Shown here: one piece after another, positions 1 through 9,371 of the stretch
How positions within the stretch are numbered: position 1 is the stretch's first letter
Layout: every line of letters starts with the position of its first letter
NCBI RefSeq assembly: GCF_014202495.1
Contig: NZ_JACHHA010000015.1
Location: forward strand, 1-57,496
Origin: Cerasibacillus quisquiliarum
GTDB taxonomy: Bacteria; Bacillota; Bacilli; Bacillales; Amphibacillaceae
Length of the DNA stretch: 57,496 bases
Direction: 5' to 3'
Notes under the pieces: model-generated
What the model was told of the DNA's origin: nothing
The model's database searches: none
The model's input: only the letters and a program-made list of their open reading frames with translations
Program-made: the position numbers and the translations under genes

Positions 1-18
1 TACTCAAATAACCATAAA

Positions 19-62
19 AAGGCGTGGGGCCTACACTTTTTTAGTGTAAGCTCCCACGCCTT
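19..62. terminator. Bidirectional intrinsic terminator
   Basis: A 10-bp GC-rich stem (AAGGCGTGGG paired with CCCACGCCTT) is extended by an inner CTACACT/AGTGTAG-like stem around a T-rich loop. It is followed by TTAGTTTTT on the plus strand, and an A-run just before it gives a T-run on the minus strand. It probably ends a gene lying left of the window. Confidence 0.8.
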
Positions 63-623
63 AGTTTTTATTTACTGGGGTTTTGTCCCAGCCTCATTTT
101 GTTTGGAATTTTATTCTAAATAATTTAATCTTATTATTATAATTTAAATAATTAAAGAGTCAATCTTATTATCATTTCATGGACATATCTTCGTTTAATC
201 ATTACAATTAATTTCAGGAAAATGTGTTCAATCGAACATAAAATTAATAGCAAACGGTTCAATGATGATACTTGTAAAATGATTGTGGAGTCATATCGAT
301 ATCGCTCGTCAATTCGTTAAAGATTTAAGTTATGAATATGGTTATCATTTATGCAAATTTATTGAAAGAAATGGAAGATTTCTACATTTGGAGTGTCATA
401 TTTCCAAAACAAATTCATTGTTCAATTTAATATGGAAAGACGGGCGGGCAATCGAGTGTGTTTGTATAAACTGTCTAAGCCTAAAAAGTCTTATATGCAA
501 AGGTTTCATATCAAGGCCAAACAGTTTTATATCAAATAACATTCAACTATTGAAATCTTCATTGTACAAAAGAAGTAGATTCACGCACTTCATCTTCATA
601 CTTTTTATCTAAGGAGCAATCAT
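63..623. other. Intergenic region without a supported gene
   Basis: This AT-rich stretch holds no gene I can support. An open frame at 283-612 has no ribosome binding site and its translation resembles no family. The ribosome binding site of the next gene lies at its right end. Confidence 0.5.
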
Positions 624-1532
624 ATGTGGTTTATATTTGCAATACTAACAGCCTTAGCATGGGGCGGTGCGAACCTTTTTTATAAGAAAGGAACAGATAG
701 TAACGACCCGTATAGTCACTTAAAAATTGTGACGATGGTTGGATTAGTGATGGGACTTCATGCGGTCGTCTATATGATCGTAAAAGATATTACATTTGAT
801 CCATTTGATATGGTCAGGTATTTTCCCGTATCAGCAATGTATATCTTATCAATGACAATCGGATATGTCGGGTTACGATATATTGAATTATCGATTGCAG
901 CACCAGTACAAAATTCATCTGGTGCTGTTAGTGCAATTCTTCTATTCATTTTCTTCCCTAGAGAAATGAATCCCATTGATATTGCTGGAATCATTATCGT
1001 TACTGCGGGCGTCATTGGCCTTGCCATTTTAGAAAGACGCGATGAAGAAAGACAATTACATGCACAAAATGTCGTTATTGATAAAAAATATCAAATCAGT
1101 TTTTTAGCCATAACGTTCCCGATTCTTTATAGTCTAATTGATGGGCTTGGTACATTTGCAGACGGTATCTATCTCGATGAACTTAAATTAATTAGTGAAG
1201 ATTCGGCACTACTCGCTTATGAGTTTACTTTTCTTATTTGTGCTATTCTTTCATATGTTTATGTAAAACTAATTAAAAAGCAAGATTTCAAGATTTTTCA
1301 AGAGAAGGATAAAGGTTACGCTGCGATTCTTGAGACGGTCGGTCAATTTTTCTATGTCTTTGCCATGGCAAGTAATGCGATTATTGCCGCACCACTTATT
1401 GCAGCACACGGTATTTTTTCCGTTATTTTATCTCGCATTTTCCTGAAGGAAATTTTAACTAAAAAGCAGTACATTATGATAGGGATTGTTATGCTTGGTA
1501 TTATTTTGCTAGGAATTACCGAGGGAATGTAG
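624..1532 (+). CDS. EamA/DMT-family transporter
   Basis: The 302-residue protein is a probable metabolite or drug transporter of the drug/metabolite transporter superfamily in the cytoplasmic membrane. It has about ten hydrophobic segments in two EamA-like halves. The first helix carries the usual WGGANLFYKKG signature, and a short charged region near residues 135-150 separates the halves. The ATG is preceded by AAGGAG at about 611-616. It is a single-gene unit, ending in a hairpin. The substrate cannot be inferred from sequence or neighbours. Confidence 0.85.
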   Translation: MWFIFAILTALAWGGANLFYKKGTDSNDPYSHLKIVTMVGLVMGLHAVVYMIVKDITFDPFDMVRYFPVSAMYILSMTIGYVGLRYIELSIAAPVQNSSGAVSAILLFIFFPREMNPIDIAGIIIVTAGVIGLAILERRDEERQLHAQNVVIDKKYQISFLAITFPILYSLIDGLGTFADGIYLDELKLISEDSALLAYEFTFLICAILSYVYVKLIKKQDFKIFQEKDKGYAAILETVGQFFYVFAMASNAIIAAPLIAAHGIFSVILSRIFLKEILTKKQYIMIGIVMLGIILLGITEGM

Positions 1533-1549
1533 ATATATGTCTAACATTA

Positions 1550-1575
1550 AAGGGAGTAGCTGGTGGCTCTCCCTT
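1550..1575 (+). terminator. Probable terminator of the EamA gene
   Basis: AAGGGAG...CTCCCTT forms the stem, with an inner AGC/GCT pairing and a single bulged T. It is followed by a pyrimidine-rich tract containing TTTT. It begins 17 bp after the stop codon of the upstream transporter. Confidence 0.6.
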
Positions 1576-1661
1576 ATCTCTTCCTTTTATCCGAGTAATA
1601 TAAATGATAGTGATTTCAACGATAACAGTATGACTATTTTTGAACATTACCCTTTCTTCTG

Positions 1662-2447
1662 CTATTTCTTTTCAAAATTAATCGTTACACCGTTAATCCT
1701 TAATTTCTGTCCTTCTTCTAATTGAATCGTACTTTTTGGTTGAACATTTTCACTACTAATCACTTCAAAAACCCGCGGTTCCTTTCCAGATTCAAATAGT
1801 TGTAAATAACCTAACCCATAATCACCGGAAAATGTATAATTCCCTGGTTCTATATCTACACCCACTTCCCATATACCAGGATTTAATTCAGTTTTCATCT
1901 CCGTTTCAATCGGTTCAATCATAACAGAGTTAAAACCACTCATTCGGATCATATAATCTTCTTTAATATCAACAGTTATTTTCTCCGGCATATATGAGAT
2001 TATTTCACGAAATAATAGTGTTTCATCTGAATCGTAAACATAGAACACACCAGCAACTTGGGCATATACATCATACCGACCTGTTGGCATACGATAATCT
2101 TTGTCTTCGGTATATTCAAGCATAAGTGGCTCAGTATCAGCTATTTTGCGATCAATCGATGTATAGATTTCATCACTGATATCACCGATGATAGCCTCTT
2201 TTTCCCCACCAAAAAGTGAAAGACGTTTATAAACTCCCTGAAGACCATCTGTATATTGCCAATCGTGTGTTGTGTATTCCGTTTGCACAAATGGATGGTG
2301 AAGAAAGAAGTTTGTGGATGGAACGCTTAATGACCTATGCTTATCAAAGCTTAACCGTCGGACCACTAGGGACGTATGAGTATTATGAAAGATATTATCT
2401 TGACGAAGAGTAATTGTAACGGGGGTGGCTTCAGGAATGCGAATCAT
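1662..2447 (-). CDS. Hypothetical protein with beta-rich repeats, N-terminus doubtful
   Basis: The function is not recognised. The C-terminal two thirds look like an extracellular beta-sandwich protein and contain two similar turns, GRYDVYAQVAG and GIWEVGVDIEPGNYTFSG. Many hydrophobic-polar alternations suggest a cell-surface or lipoprotein domain. The first 60 or so residues are odd: there is no signal peptide, no lipobox and no ribosome binding site before the ATG, and the composition differs from the rest. The real 5' end has probably been lost or rearranged. It lies directly downstream of a decayed ABC permease gene on the same strand, which suggests a former operon. Confidence 0.5.
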   Translation of the reverse strand: MIRIPEATPVTITLRQDNIFHNTHTSLVVRRLSFDKHRSLSVPSTNFFLHHPFVQTEYTTHDWQYTDGLQGVYKRLSLFGGEKEAIIGDISDEIYTSIDRKIADTEPLMLEYTEDKDYRMPTGRYDVYAQVAGVFYVYDSDETLLFREIISYMPEKITVDIKEDYMIRMSGFNSVMIEPIETEMKTELNPGIWEVGVDIEPGNYTFSGDYGLGYLQLFESGKEPRVFEVISSENVQPKSTIQLEEGQKLRINGVTINFEKK

Positions 2448-2505
2448 TATAGCAGTACATGTTGTTTTTTGTTAGTAGGTTGTATCGGTTCCAATACGCA
2501 AGTAT

Positions 2506-4316
2506 CTACAGATAAAATAACACATTACCGTGAAAACTATGTCGATTCTGTCCAAATAGAATCACCATCAAAGCAAGCACAGAAACAATAAGCCATATCA
2601 TCATATAACGATAATCGATTGAAGATTGGTCAATTTGTATGGCTGTCTCACCTGAAAGAACTGACGCAAAATCAACGAATTTAATCGGATATAAGAGCCC
2701 CATATTCAATCCCGCAGCCTGTAACAAATCTGCTAAGGCAAATAATCCAAGCCCAAATAACACATTCGCATACATATTTTTAAAGAAAATGTTCATAAGA
2801 ATGGATAAACATAAAACCATGAGAATAATGACTAACATCGCAAGTAACACATATAGTAGATATTTGCTTCTTGGAATGACCTCATAACCATCACGTGTAT
2901 ATACCGTCATAGGATAGGAGAAGTCTCCCCACCCTGCTTCTTTATTAGAAAAATAAATCCCGGCTATCAACCCACCTGTTAAACAGGCTGAAATATAAAG
3001 AAAGTAAATACTTATTTTACTAACCATTTTTTTACAAACGGAATCGGCATGCCGTTCATAATAGAGCGATGTTTACTTTCATAGACTAACATGTCACTTC
3101 CATACAATAGAAGAACGAGATAGAGCCATATACCGCTTAATAATTGAAGAGCTGTCATTATGAATTGACTCGTTTCAAACGGATTATTCGGGATAGGCAA
3201 ATCATTTTCCTCTAAATATTGCAGAAACGCGATTTCATTTGAAATGTCCTCCTTCGATTGCCAAAATCAAAATACGTTTGTGGAAAATAGCTAAGATCAA
3301 ACCCTAATAACTCTCTTTTATCCCGTGCAAAATAATACGTCTCAGATAGTAAAATAAGTGAACTCATGAATAAAACAACCCATTCATTTTTAAATAACAA
3401 ACTGAAAATCATATTTAATCTAGTAAATAAGTAAATAAGAATGGAGATAAAGATAAATGCGATTATTAAAAATGTTGCAATTGGCATCATGTCATATTCA
3501 TAATAAAAGTGTTCCTCATTGAGGCCAGTCATAATTGGAACTTTAAATGACCATGTACCGAATCCATATGTCATGGAAAGGAGCGAGGTTGCTAACAGCA
3601 TAAATATAATTAATACGACAGTCGTATAAACAAAAGCTGCTATCGTTTTAGTATTGATAAATCTATACCAATTAATAGGCACCCCTTGAAGAACAGAAAT
3701 GTTTTCTCGATCACGCACTAACATATTATTGCTAAAGTAAATGGCGCAAAAAATGATGAGATATATTACAAAATTTGTCAGTGCATGTTGTAATGTTTGT
3801 AAAGCTGTTTTTCCTTCAATCATATGAAGCGTTACAGACACATCATCTTTAATGAAATGTTCATAAACCAGTTGTTTCTTATCGAAGTAATGGGCGCGGT
3901 CCTTATATGGAGAGGGAGAATCCTCGAATAGTTTTGATTCATCTGATAAACTTTCCCAATATTTACCGGAATATAGGTAATGTTCGCGTAAAATGATATA
4001 CCGCCAATAATCTCCTTTTTCAAAAGCCCGAAGCATCTTGCTTTGAAGTGATAAATAATAACTTATATCTGTAAAATAGGAACGTTGTGTCATACTAGAA
4101 AAACCAGTTTTCACGAAAATCCATAGAGTGCCTGATATCTTCAACTTTGTAGCTTTTTTCATCAATATCAAATGTTTCCGTAGATTCTGTTGCTGGAAGA
4201 ATGATAAAAACATAACTGCACAATAGAATGAATAAAAAAGCAATAAATAAGATGTTTTTCTTACTATTCATTAGCCATTTCATTTCATGTTTGATTAAAT
4301 ATAAATTCATTTTCAT
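2506..4316 (-). pseudogene. ABC-2 type permease, broken by three frameshifts
   Basis: Three consecutive reading frames join into one membrane protein of roughly 590 residues. It has an N-terminal helix (residues 20-41), a large extracytoplasmic loop rich in Tyr, Glu and Lys, and a C-terminal block of about six helices. The frame breaks are single-base changes in homopolymers: one extra base in the A5 run at 4099-4103, one missing near 3263-3266, and one missing in the T7 run at 3027-3033. Restoring each base gives a smooth protein (for example FRENWFSSMTQRS across the first break). No ATPase gene is adjacent, so the partner is unknown. This is either a recent pseudogene or assembly error. Confidence 0.75.
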
Positions 4317-4647
4317 ACCCCTCTTTGCATCTTATCTCTTATTAAAAGGGTTCATATATACTTAATAAGTTAATTGGGTCTGTATGAGGAGCGTTTTACT
4401 AATATTCGTATGCAGCCGGGATTAAGTTATCCCTTATTTTTGCAGTCATCCATGAGAGAGAACGCTTTTCGTATATTATTACTATTGTATTAGTTCTAAC
4501 TACTTGTCCATTAATGTACTAGAGGGTCTGTAATTCGTAAAGATTTTTCTGTAATTTTCAAAAAAACAACTAAGTAAATTCACTCAACACTCAGCAACAT
4601 ATGTATGTATTGCTGACATTTCTATTCATTGTTCTCTTCTAATGTGA
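4317..4647. other. Intergenic region without a supported gene
   Basis: About 330 bp separate the divergent permease remnants. No frame, hairpin or RNA gene stands out. Promoter elements for the minus-strand permease gene would lie here but none is convincing. Confidence 0.4.
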
Positions 4648-5157
4648 ATCGTTTATAATAAAAAAACCGCTACACTAGCACAAGACGGTATTAATTTTGA
4701 CCTTCAAATACGACAATGTGCACAAACACCTGAACAATGAGAACGATTATATGATTCCATTCAAAAAGTCGACAAAATAACAGAACTTAGCGAAATAAAG
4801 AGTGCTTTTCTTAATGCGACAGCAACAAAAGAGCAGTTGCCTAAAGAGTTACAGGAAAACTTGATTGAACTTGGGGAAGAAACGTTTAGATATTTTATCA
4901 ACCTAATGATTCATTACGAAAGTATTTTCTACGGTCTAAAGGCTCTGATTTACGGTATTCCTTTAAGCATTGGTGTCATGTTACTCATGTTTTATTCATT
5001 ACAACATTCCTTCTCATATAAATTTGAACTGCCATGGCTCAATCTAGTCGCAGTCGTTATTGGCATCTTTATCATTATCGGCTCTGCAATGCTTTATGCC
5101 AGTTCAAAAGTTAAAAAGGCAAACATTATTGACGCTTTAAAACAGGAAAATATTTAG
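4648..5157 (+). pseudogene. FtsX/MacB-type ABC permease, C-terminal remnant
   Basis: One frame reads through the whole stretch except for a TGA at 4738. It encodes a charged helical segment followed by at least two transmembrane helices and the ending KKANIIDALKQENI, a typical C-terminus of FtsX-like permeases. The N-terminal helix and most of the extracellular domain are missing and there is no start codon, so the gene is a truncated remnant with an internal stop. An intact copy would export lipids, peptides or drugs with an ATPase partner. It ends in a good terminator. Confidence 0.75.
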
Positions 5158-5166
5158 TTTTGGAGA

Positions 5167-5193
5167 CGAGCATGTTCATCATGTTCGTTTTTT
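5167..5193 (+). terminator. Intrinsic terminator
   Basis: CGAGCATG pairs with CATGTTCG (one G-T pair) around a 5-nt loop and is followed by six T. It lies 10 bp after the stop of the FtsX-type remnant. Confidence 0.8.
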
Positions 5194-5244
5194 CCATAGT
5201 TGTTTTCAATAATGGCCAATGAGCTTTTTAATTTACTTGGAATA

Positions 5245-5673
5245 TTATTTCCCTTCTGGCCGTTGTCGTGGTGTGACATTCATAATAAAATAGCCAATGA
5301 TAAGAATCAATATGACGAGTGAGTAGAACAATGTTTTCATCGCATCATCATGCTCGACAATGATTTGCCGAATCATTGCAGTAATACCAATGTATAGAAA
5401 ATAGCGCATTGGAAAGTGATAATTTTCTCTAAAGTACTTGACGATCATGGAAATGAATTCAAAATATAGGAAGAAGATTAATATATTTGCTAAATAAAGG
5501 TTATAGTCAGCTTTTTCATTAGCAAGGAGAATATGGCTAAAATCAATCAGTTCCATAATTAAGAGAAAGGACATAATAATGGCTAGGATGACTAATGATA
5601 CATTTAAAATGATTTGTAAGATGTTAGGGAGCATGTTTAAAAAGATGTGGTATCTCTTCTTTAAAATGTCCAT
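5245..5673 (-). CDS. psiE: PsiE family membrane protein
   Basis: The 142-residue protein has four transmembrane helices and matches the phosphate-starvation-inducible PsiE family. The conserved core is visible as MIVKYFRENYHFPMRYFLYI, followed by the TAMIRQIIVEHD segment. Its biochemical role is not established. The ATG at 5673 is chosen because AGAGGTG lies 9 bp upstream; an in-frame GTG 12 bp earlier would overlap that site. It stands alone, between a terminated remnant and a divergently transcribed MerR gene. Confidence 0.85.
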   Translation of the reverse strand: MDILKKRYHIFLNMLPNILQIILNVSLVILAIIMSFLLIMELIDFSHILLANEKADYNLYLANILIFFLYFEFISMIVKYFRENYHFPMRYFLYIGITAMIRQIIVEHDDAMKTLFYSLVILILIIGYFIMNVTPRQRPEGK

Positions 5674-5783
5674 ATTAGGCAGCACCTCTTTTAAGTGGAA
5701 TTCCTAGGAACAGTTAAATCATAACATAGTTGCTATTTACTAAGCTATGGTGAACAATCGAACAAATGGGCAAATTATTTACC

Positions 5784-5814
5784 TTGACCTTTACGTAGCG
5801 TATAGGTTTAACAT
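5784..5814 (+). promoter_or_regulatory. MerR-type promoter with 19-bp spacer and operator dyad
   Basis: A -35 box TTGACC (5784-5789) and a -10 box TAACAT (5809-5814) are separated by 19 bp. Between and overlapping them lies a 21-bp imperfect palindrome, ACCT.TACG...CGTA.AGGT (5787-5807). The over-long spacer filled by a dyad is the hallmark of promoters bound and untwisted by MerR regulators. It sits just before the merR-like gene, so autoregulation is likely. Confidence 0.8.
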
Positions 5815-5837
5815 AATAGATGTCAGGAGGGGTATTT

Positions 5838-6599
5838 ATGGAATACACCGTTAGTCAATTAGCAGAGCTATCTGGTGTGAGTGGTCGTACACTTCGCTAT
5901 TATGATCAAATTGGATTACTTAAGCCAGCCAAGGTGAATGAGTCTGGTTATCGTATTTATAGTGAAGAAGAGGTTGACTTATTGCAGCAAATTCTCTTTT
6001 TTAGAGAGTTAAATATTAGTTTACGGGAAATTAAGGACATTATTCACCAGCCAGACTTCAATCAAATAGATGCTTTAAGACGACATTATGACCACTTATT
6101 GAAAAAGCGGTCCCGTCTTGACCAAATCATTGCAACTGTCGAAAGAACAATTGCTAGTAAAGAAAGGGATGTACCGATGAAAGACAATGAAAAGTTTTCG
6201 GGTTTTAAAAAGCAATTAATTGATGAAAATGAACAGAAATATGGAAAAGAAATACGTGAGAAATATGGTGATGCTACCGTGGATGCAAGTCATGCGAAGA
6301 TGATAAATATGTCACAAGAAGATTACCGGAACTGGACAAAACTAGGTGAAGAAATTATGGTGTTGTTACCGAAAGCTCGCCAAACTAATGACCCTGCTTC
6401 AGAAATAGCTCTTGAGCTTGCTCGTAAACATAAAGATTGGCTCATGTACACATGGTCGAATTATTCTAAAGAAGCGCATGCCAATTTAGCTGATATGTAT
6501 GTTGCAGATGAACGATTCGCAGCTTATTATAATCAGTATGTTGCCGGCGGGGCTGGATTTTTACGCGATGCGATCAAGCATTTTTTAGAAGTGAAGTAA
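5838..6599 (+). CDS. MerR family regulator with TipAS effector domain
   Basis: The 253-residue regulator has an N-terminal MerR winged helix (residues 1-70; YTVSQLAELSGVSGRTLRYY and the wing ESGYRIYSEEE), a coiled-coil dimerisation helix to about 110, and a C-terminal TipAS domain rich in aromatic and charged helices. TipAS domains bind varied antibiotics and signal multidrug responses. The start is set at 5838 because AGGAGGGG (5825-5832) falls between this ATG and an in-frame ATG 18 bp earlier. Its own promoter carries a MerR operator. The target genes are unknown; no efflux pump lies next to it. Confidence 0.9.
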   Translation: MEYTVSQLAELSGVSGRTLRYYDQIGLLKPAKVNESGYRIYSEEEVDLLQQILFFRELNISLREIKDIIHQPDFNQIDALRRHYDHLLKKRSRLDQIIATVERTIASKERDVPMKDNEKFSGFKKQLIDENEQKYGKEIREKYGDATVDASHAKMINMSQEDYRNWTKLGEEIMVLLPKARQTNDPASEIALELARKHKDWLMYTWSNYSKEAHANLADMYVADERFAAYYNQYVAGGAGFLRDAIKHFLEVK

Positions 6600-6688
6600 T
6601 GGTTTTTGATATGATATTATCTTTTTGTTTTGATGTGGAATCGGGGTTTGGGGTATGCTATCAAGGTTTCAATAACTAATATCTTCTA

Positions 6689-7153
6689 TTCTGTATGGAG
6701 TCAGGGGAAATTACAATTGCGTGCGAAGTACAGGCTTCCACTCCGCATGGATTCAGGAGAAACACCAATTCCATACGGAGTACAGACTTCTACTCCGCAC
6801 GGGTTCAGGAGAAATAGCAATTCCATACGGAGTACAGGATTCCACTCTGCATGGATTCAGGAGAAATATCAATTCCATGCGGGGTACAGGCTCCCACTCC
6901 GCACGGATTTAGGAAAAATACCAGTTCCATACGGAGTACAGGCTCCCACTCCGCACGGGTTCAGGAAAAATTACGATTCCATACGGAGTACAGGCTCCCA
7001 CTCCGCATGGATTCAGGAGAAATATCAATTCCATGCGGGGTACAGGCTCCCACTCCGCATGGATTCAGGAGAAATATCAATTCCATGCGGGGTACAGGCT
7101 CCCACTCCGCACGGATTCAGGAAAAATTACGATTCCATACGGAGTACAGGCAG
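6689..7153. repeat. Tandem array of 52-bp units, about nine copies
   Basis: Units begin at 6689 (degenerate), 6741, 6793, 6845, 6897, 6949, 7001, 7053 and 7105 (slightly shorter). Each holds two inverted arms, ACTCCGCATGG and CCATGCGGAGT, so every unit can fold within itself (20-nt loop) and with the next unit (10-nt loop). Variation between copies is a few point changes, with phase kept exactly at 52 bp. Because 52 is not a multiple of three, all three forward frames stay open as an artefact. The array lies between the 3' ends of two convergent genes (merR-like and GNAT). No unique spacers exist, so it is not CRISPR. Confidence 0.95.
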
Positions 7154-7253
7154 CTACTTTTCTAGTAGGACTCATTTAAGAGCTCTATTTCATATAATAT
7201 TATCCCCCACCCTGTATAAGATGAGAATTGGAGTTAATTACGATTTATACAAA

Positions 7254-7817
7254 TTATAGAGGAAATTCTTCTTTTAGAATGCTATACATTTTGATATCAC
7301 GATGTTTTCCTTTAACGAACATCGCTTTTCTTAACGTACCCTCGCATGCCATCCCACTTTTTTGCATCACACGTTCGGAACCTATATTCTCAGCAAGACA
7401 CTTTGCTTGAATACGAACTAAATCCATATGCTTAAAACCAAAACGCACCAATGCATGTACCGCTTCAGTCATGATTCCTTTTCCCCAATATGGTTCAGAC
7501 AGAACATAGCCAATCTCGGCTGTTTGATGTTGGGGTTGCCACCATACAAAATCAACCGTACCTATAAACCGACCATTTTCTTTGTATTCAATTCCCCATG
7601 GGGCAACTTGATGAGCGGCATAACATTTCAATATATATTCAATAAAAGCTTTCGTATCCGCTTTTGTTTGATGTCGTTCCCAAAAAACATACTGAGCCAC
7701 TTTTTCATTTGAGCCATAAGTATACATATCATCCAAATCCGTCATGGTAACTTTTCTTAAATAAAGCCGTTCTGTTTCGTTAATAGGCAGTTCACGATAA
7801 ATATCTTCTATTTTCAC
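7254..7817 (-). CDS. GNAT acetyltransferase, RimJ/RimL type
   Basis: This is a GCN5-related N-acetyltransferase of the ribosomal-protein acetyltransferase-like branch, about 187 residues. It shows the N-terminal TERLYLRKVTMTDLDDMY segment, the acetyl-CoA binding loop in YWGKGIMTEAVHALVRFGF, and the end segment NIGSERVMQKSGMACEGTLR. The substrate is unknown. A GTG at 7817 is preferred although its ribosome binding site (GGGTGTGA) is weak; a TTG 18 bp upstream is the alternative. Its 3' end abuts the 52-bp repeat array. Confidence 0.85.
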   Translation of the reverse strand: MKIEDIYRELPINETERLYLRKVTMTDLDDMYTYGSNEKVAQYVFWERHQTKADTKAFIEYILKCYAAHQVAPWGIEYKENGRFIGTVDFVWWQPQHQTAEIGYVLSEPYWGKGIMTEAVHALVRFGFKHMDLVRIQAKCLAENIGSERVMQKSGMACEGTLRKAMFVKGKHRDIKMYSILKEEFPL

Positions 7818-7916
7818 AACTTCACACCCATACAAATATTTTGTTTATTCTAAGAGATGGTAAAATATTTTTCTAGCTAAAAGAGAGCAACTCAATGATT
7901 TAGCAACCTGGCTTGT

Positions 7917-9371
7917 TTATTTATTCCTTTCAATTCGCTGTAACGCTAACGGTAACAAACGATGAAAATCACTGGCAACCATGCTCGTTTCACTGTATTT
8001 TTCACTCCATATATTAGCACACAGGCCATGAACATAGACTGCATTTTTTACAGCATCTCGATAATTATCATGAGTTGCAAGCATGCTGACAATCATTCCA
8101 GTTAGAACATCACCACTACCACCTTTTGCCAAGCCGCTATTCCCTGTTGGATTAATATATGTTTCACCATCTGGAAAGGCAATGACTGTATATTTTCCTT
8201 TTAAAACAACGGTCACATGATGATGCATCGCATAATGACGGGCAAGTTCGATACGGTTGGCCTGAATCTCTTCAATTGATAATCCTGTTAATCGACTAAA
8301 TTCTCCTGGATGTGGAGTCAAAATAACAGGACCTTTCGCCTTCCAATTATTTCGTTTTTGAATGGCGCCTGCATCAACAACGAGTGGGATACCACTCTCC
8401 ATTAAAACTTCTGTTGCTTTTTTGACGGATTCTGATGCCTCAATTCCCGGCCCAATCCCGGCTGCAACGATTTTTTCTGGAATATGTCCTTGGCAAATCC
8501 GTTCTAAGCCATTCAATAAAAAGGTCGCTTCAGGTACAGTTGATGCAATAACTGATGCCACACGATCTGTCGTTGCCATCACTAATTTTCCAGTGCCTGA
8601 ACGAATCGCTCCAATTGCTGCAAGAACGGCACTTCCTGGCATATGATCCGTCCCAGCGACAATTAGACTTGTACCGAATGTTCCTTTATGACTTGTTACT
8701 TCTCGATTCGGAAATGTCGCTCTAACACTTTCTTTGGATATAATGGATAAATCACTACCTTGCTTCAACCCAACAGACACGCTCTCGGTTTTGCCAAAGT
8801 ATGTTCCAGATGGCAATAAAAATGTTGATCGTTTGACACCGTGTAATGAAAACGAATAGTCCGCTAAAAACGCCTCACCGTCTGGAACATGTCCATGATC
8901 AGCTTGAACGCCTGTCGGGATATCGACTGCAATGCGTAAAGCATCTTGCTCGTTACTCCATGAAACGACTTGTTTAACATTCTCCCTTAAAGGTAATGTC
9001 GTCCCTATGCCTAACAAACAATCAATAATGACATCGTATACTTGATTCGGGTTCCATTCATCGACCTTTTCATCTTGCATAAAGTAATAATCCAAATGTT
9101 GCTTAGCTGTTTCGGTTTTCGGTCTTCCAAGCGGGAAAACGAGTGACACGTTGTAACCAGCCATACGTAGATAGCGGCTCAACACAATCCCGTCACCACC
9201 ATTATTTCCACGTCCGCTTAAAATAATGATACGATCATCTTTTTTAATCAACGGCTTCATTTTATGAAATAATTCACGTCCTGCAATTTCCATTAATGAA
9301 AATAATGAAAAGCCTTGCTCTAATGCTTGTTGATCAATTTGATGAATCTCATCTGCTCGGTAAATATACAT
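7917..9371 (-). CDS. nnr: Bifunctional NAD(P)H-hydrate repair enzyme (epimerase and dehydratase)
   Basis: The 484-residue protein repairs hydrated NADH and NADPH. The N-terminal YjeF-like epimerase domain (about 1-210) has GRGNNGGDGIVLSRYL and a VDIPTGV segment. The C-terminal ribokinase-like dehydratase domain (about 225-480) has ILTPHPGEFSRLTG and the nucleotide-binding NSGLAKGGSGDVLTGM. Full length matches the fused bacterial form. A ribosome binding site AAGGGTGA precedes the ATG. It appears to be a single-gene unit. Confidence 0.95.
   Translation of the reverse strand: MYIYRADEIHQIDQQALEQGFSLFSLMEIAGRELFHKMKPLIKKDDRIIILSGRGNNGGDGIVLSRYLRMAGYNVSLVFPLGRPKTETAKQHLDYYFMQDEKVDEWNPNQVYDVIIDCLLGIGTTLPLRENVKQVVSWSNEQDALRIAVDIPTGVQADHGHVPDGEAFLADYSFSLHGVKRSTFLLPSGTYFGKTESVSVGLKQGSDLSIISKESVRATFPNREVTSHKGTFGTSLIVAGTDHMPGSAVLAAIGAIRSGTGKLVMATTDRVASVIASTVPEATFLLNGLERICQGHIPEKIVAAGIGPGIEASESVKKATEVLMESGIPLVVDAGAIQKRNNWKAKGPVILTPHPGEFSRLTGLSIEEIQANRIELARHYAMHHHVTVVLKGKYTVIAFPDGETYINPTGNSGLAKGGSGDVLTGMIVSMLATHDNYRDAVKNAVYVHGLCANIWSEKYSETSMVASDFHRLLPLALQRIERNK

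Noticed and set aside
283..612. Possible 109-residue protein
   Set aside because: No ribosome binding site, no recognisable fold, unusual composition.
2216..2413. Plus-strand 65-residue protein
   Set aside because: No start signals and it overlaps a minus-strand frame; kept only as part of the mosaic-junction observation.
6630..7259. Long open frame encoding a repeated peptide across the 52-bp array
   Set aside because: No ribosome binding site; all three forward frames are open only because a stop-free 52-bp unit is repeated.
8362..8646. Plus-strand 94-residue frame inside nnr
   Set aside because: Shadow frame opposite a well-conserved gene.
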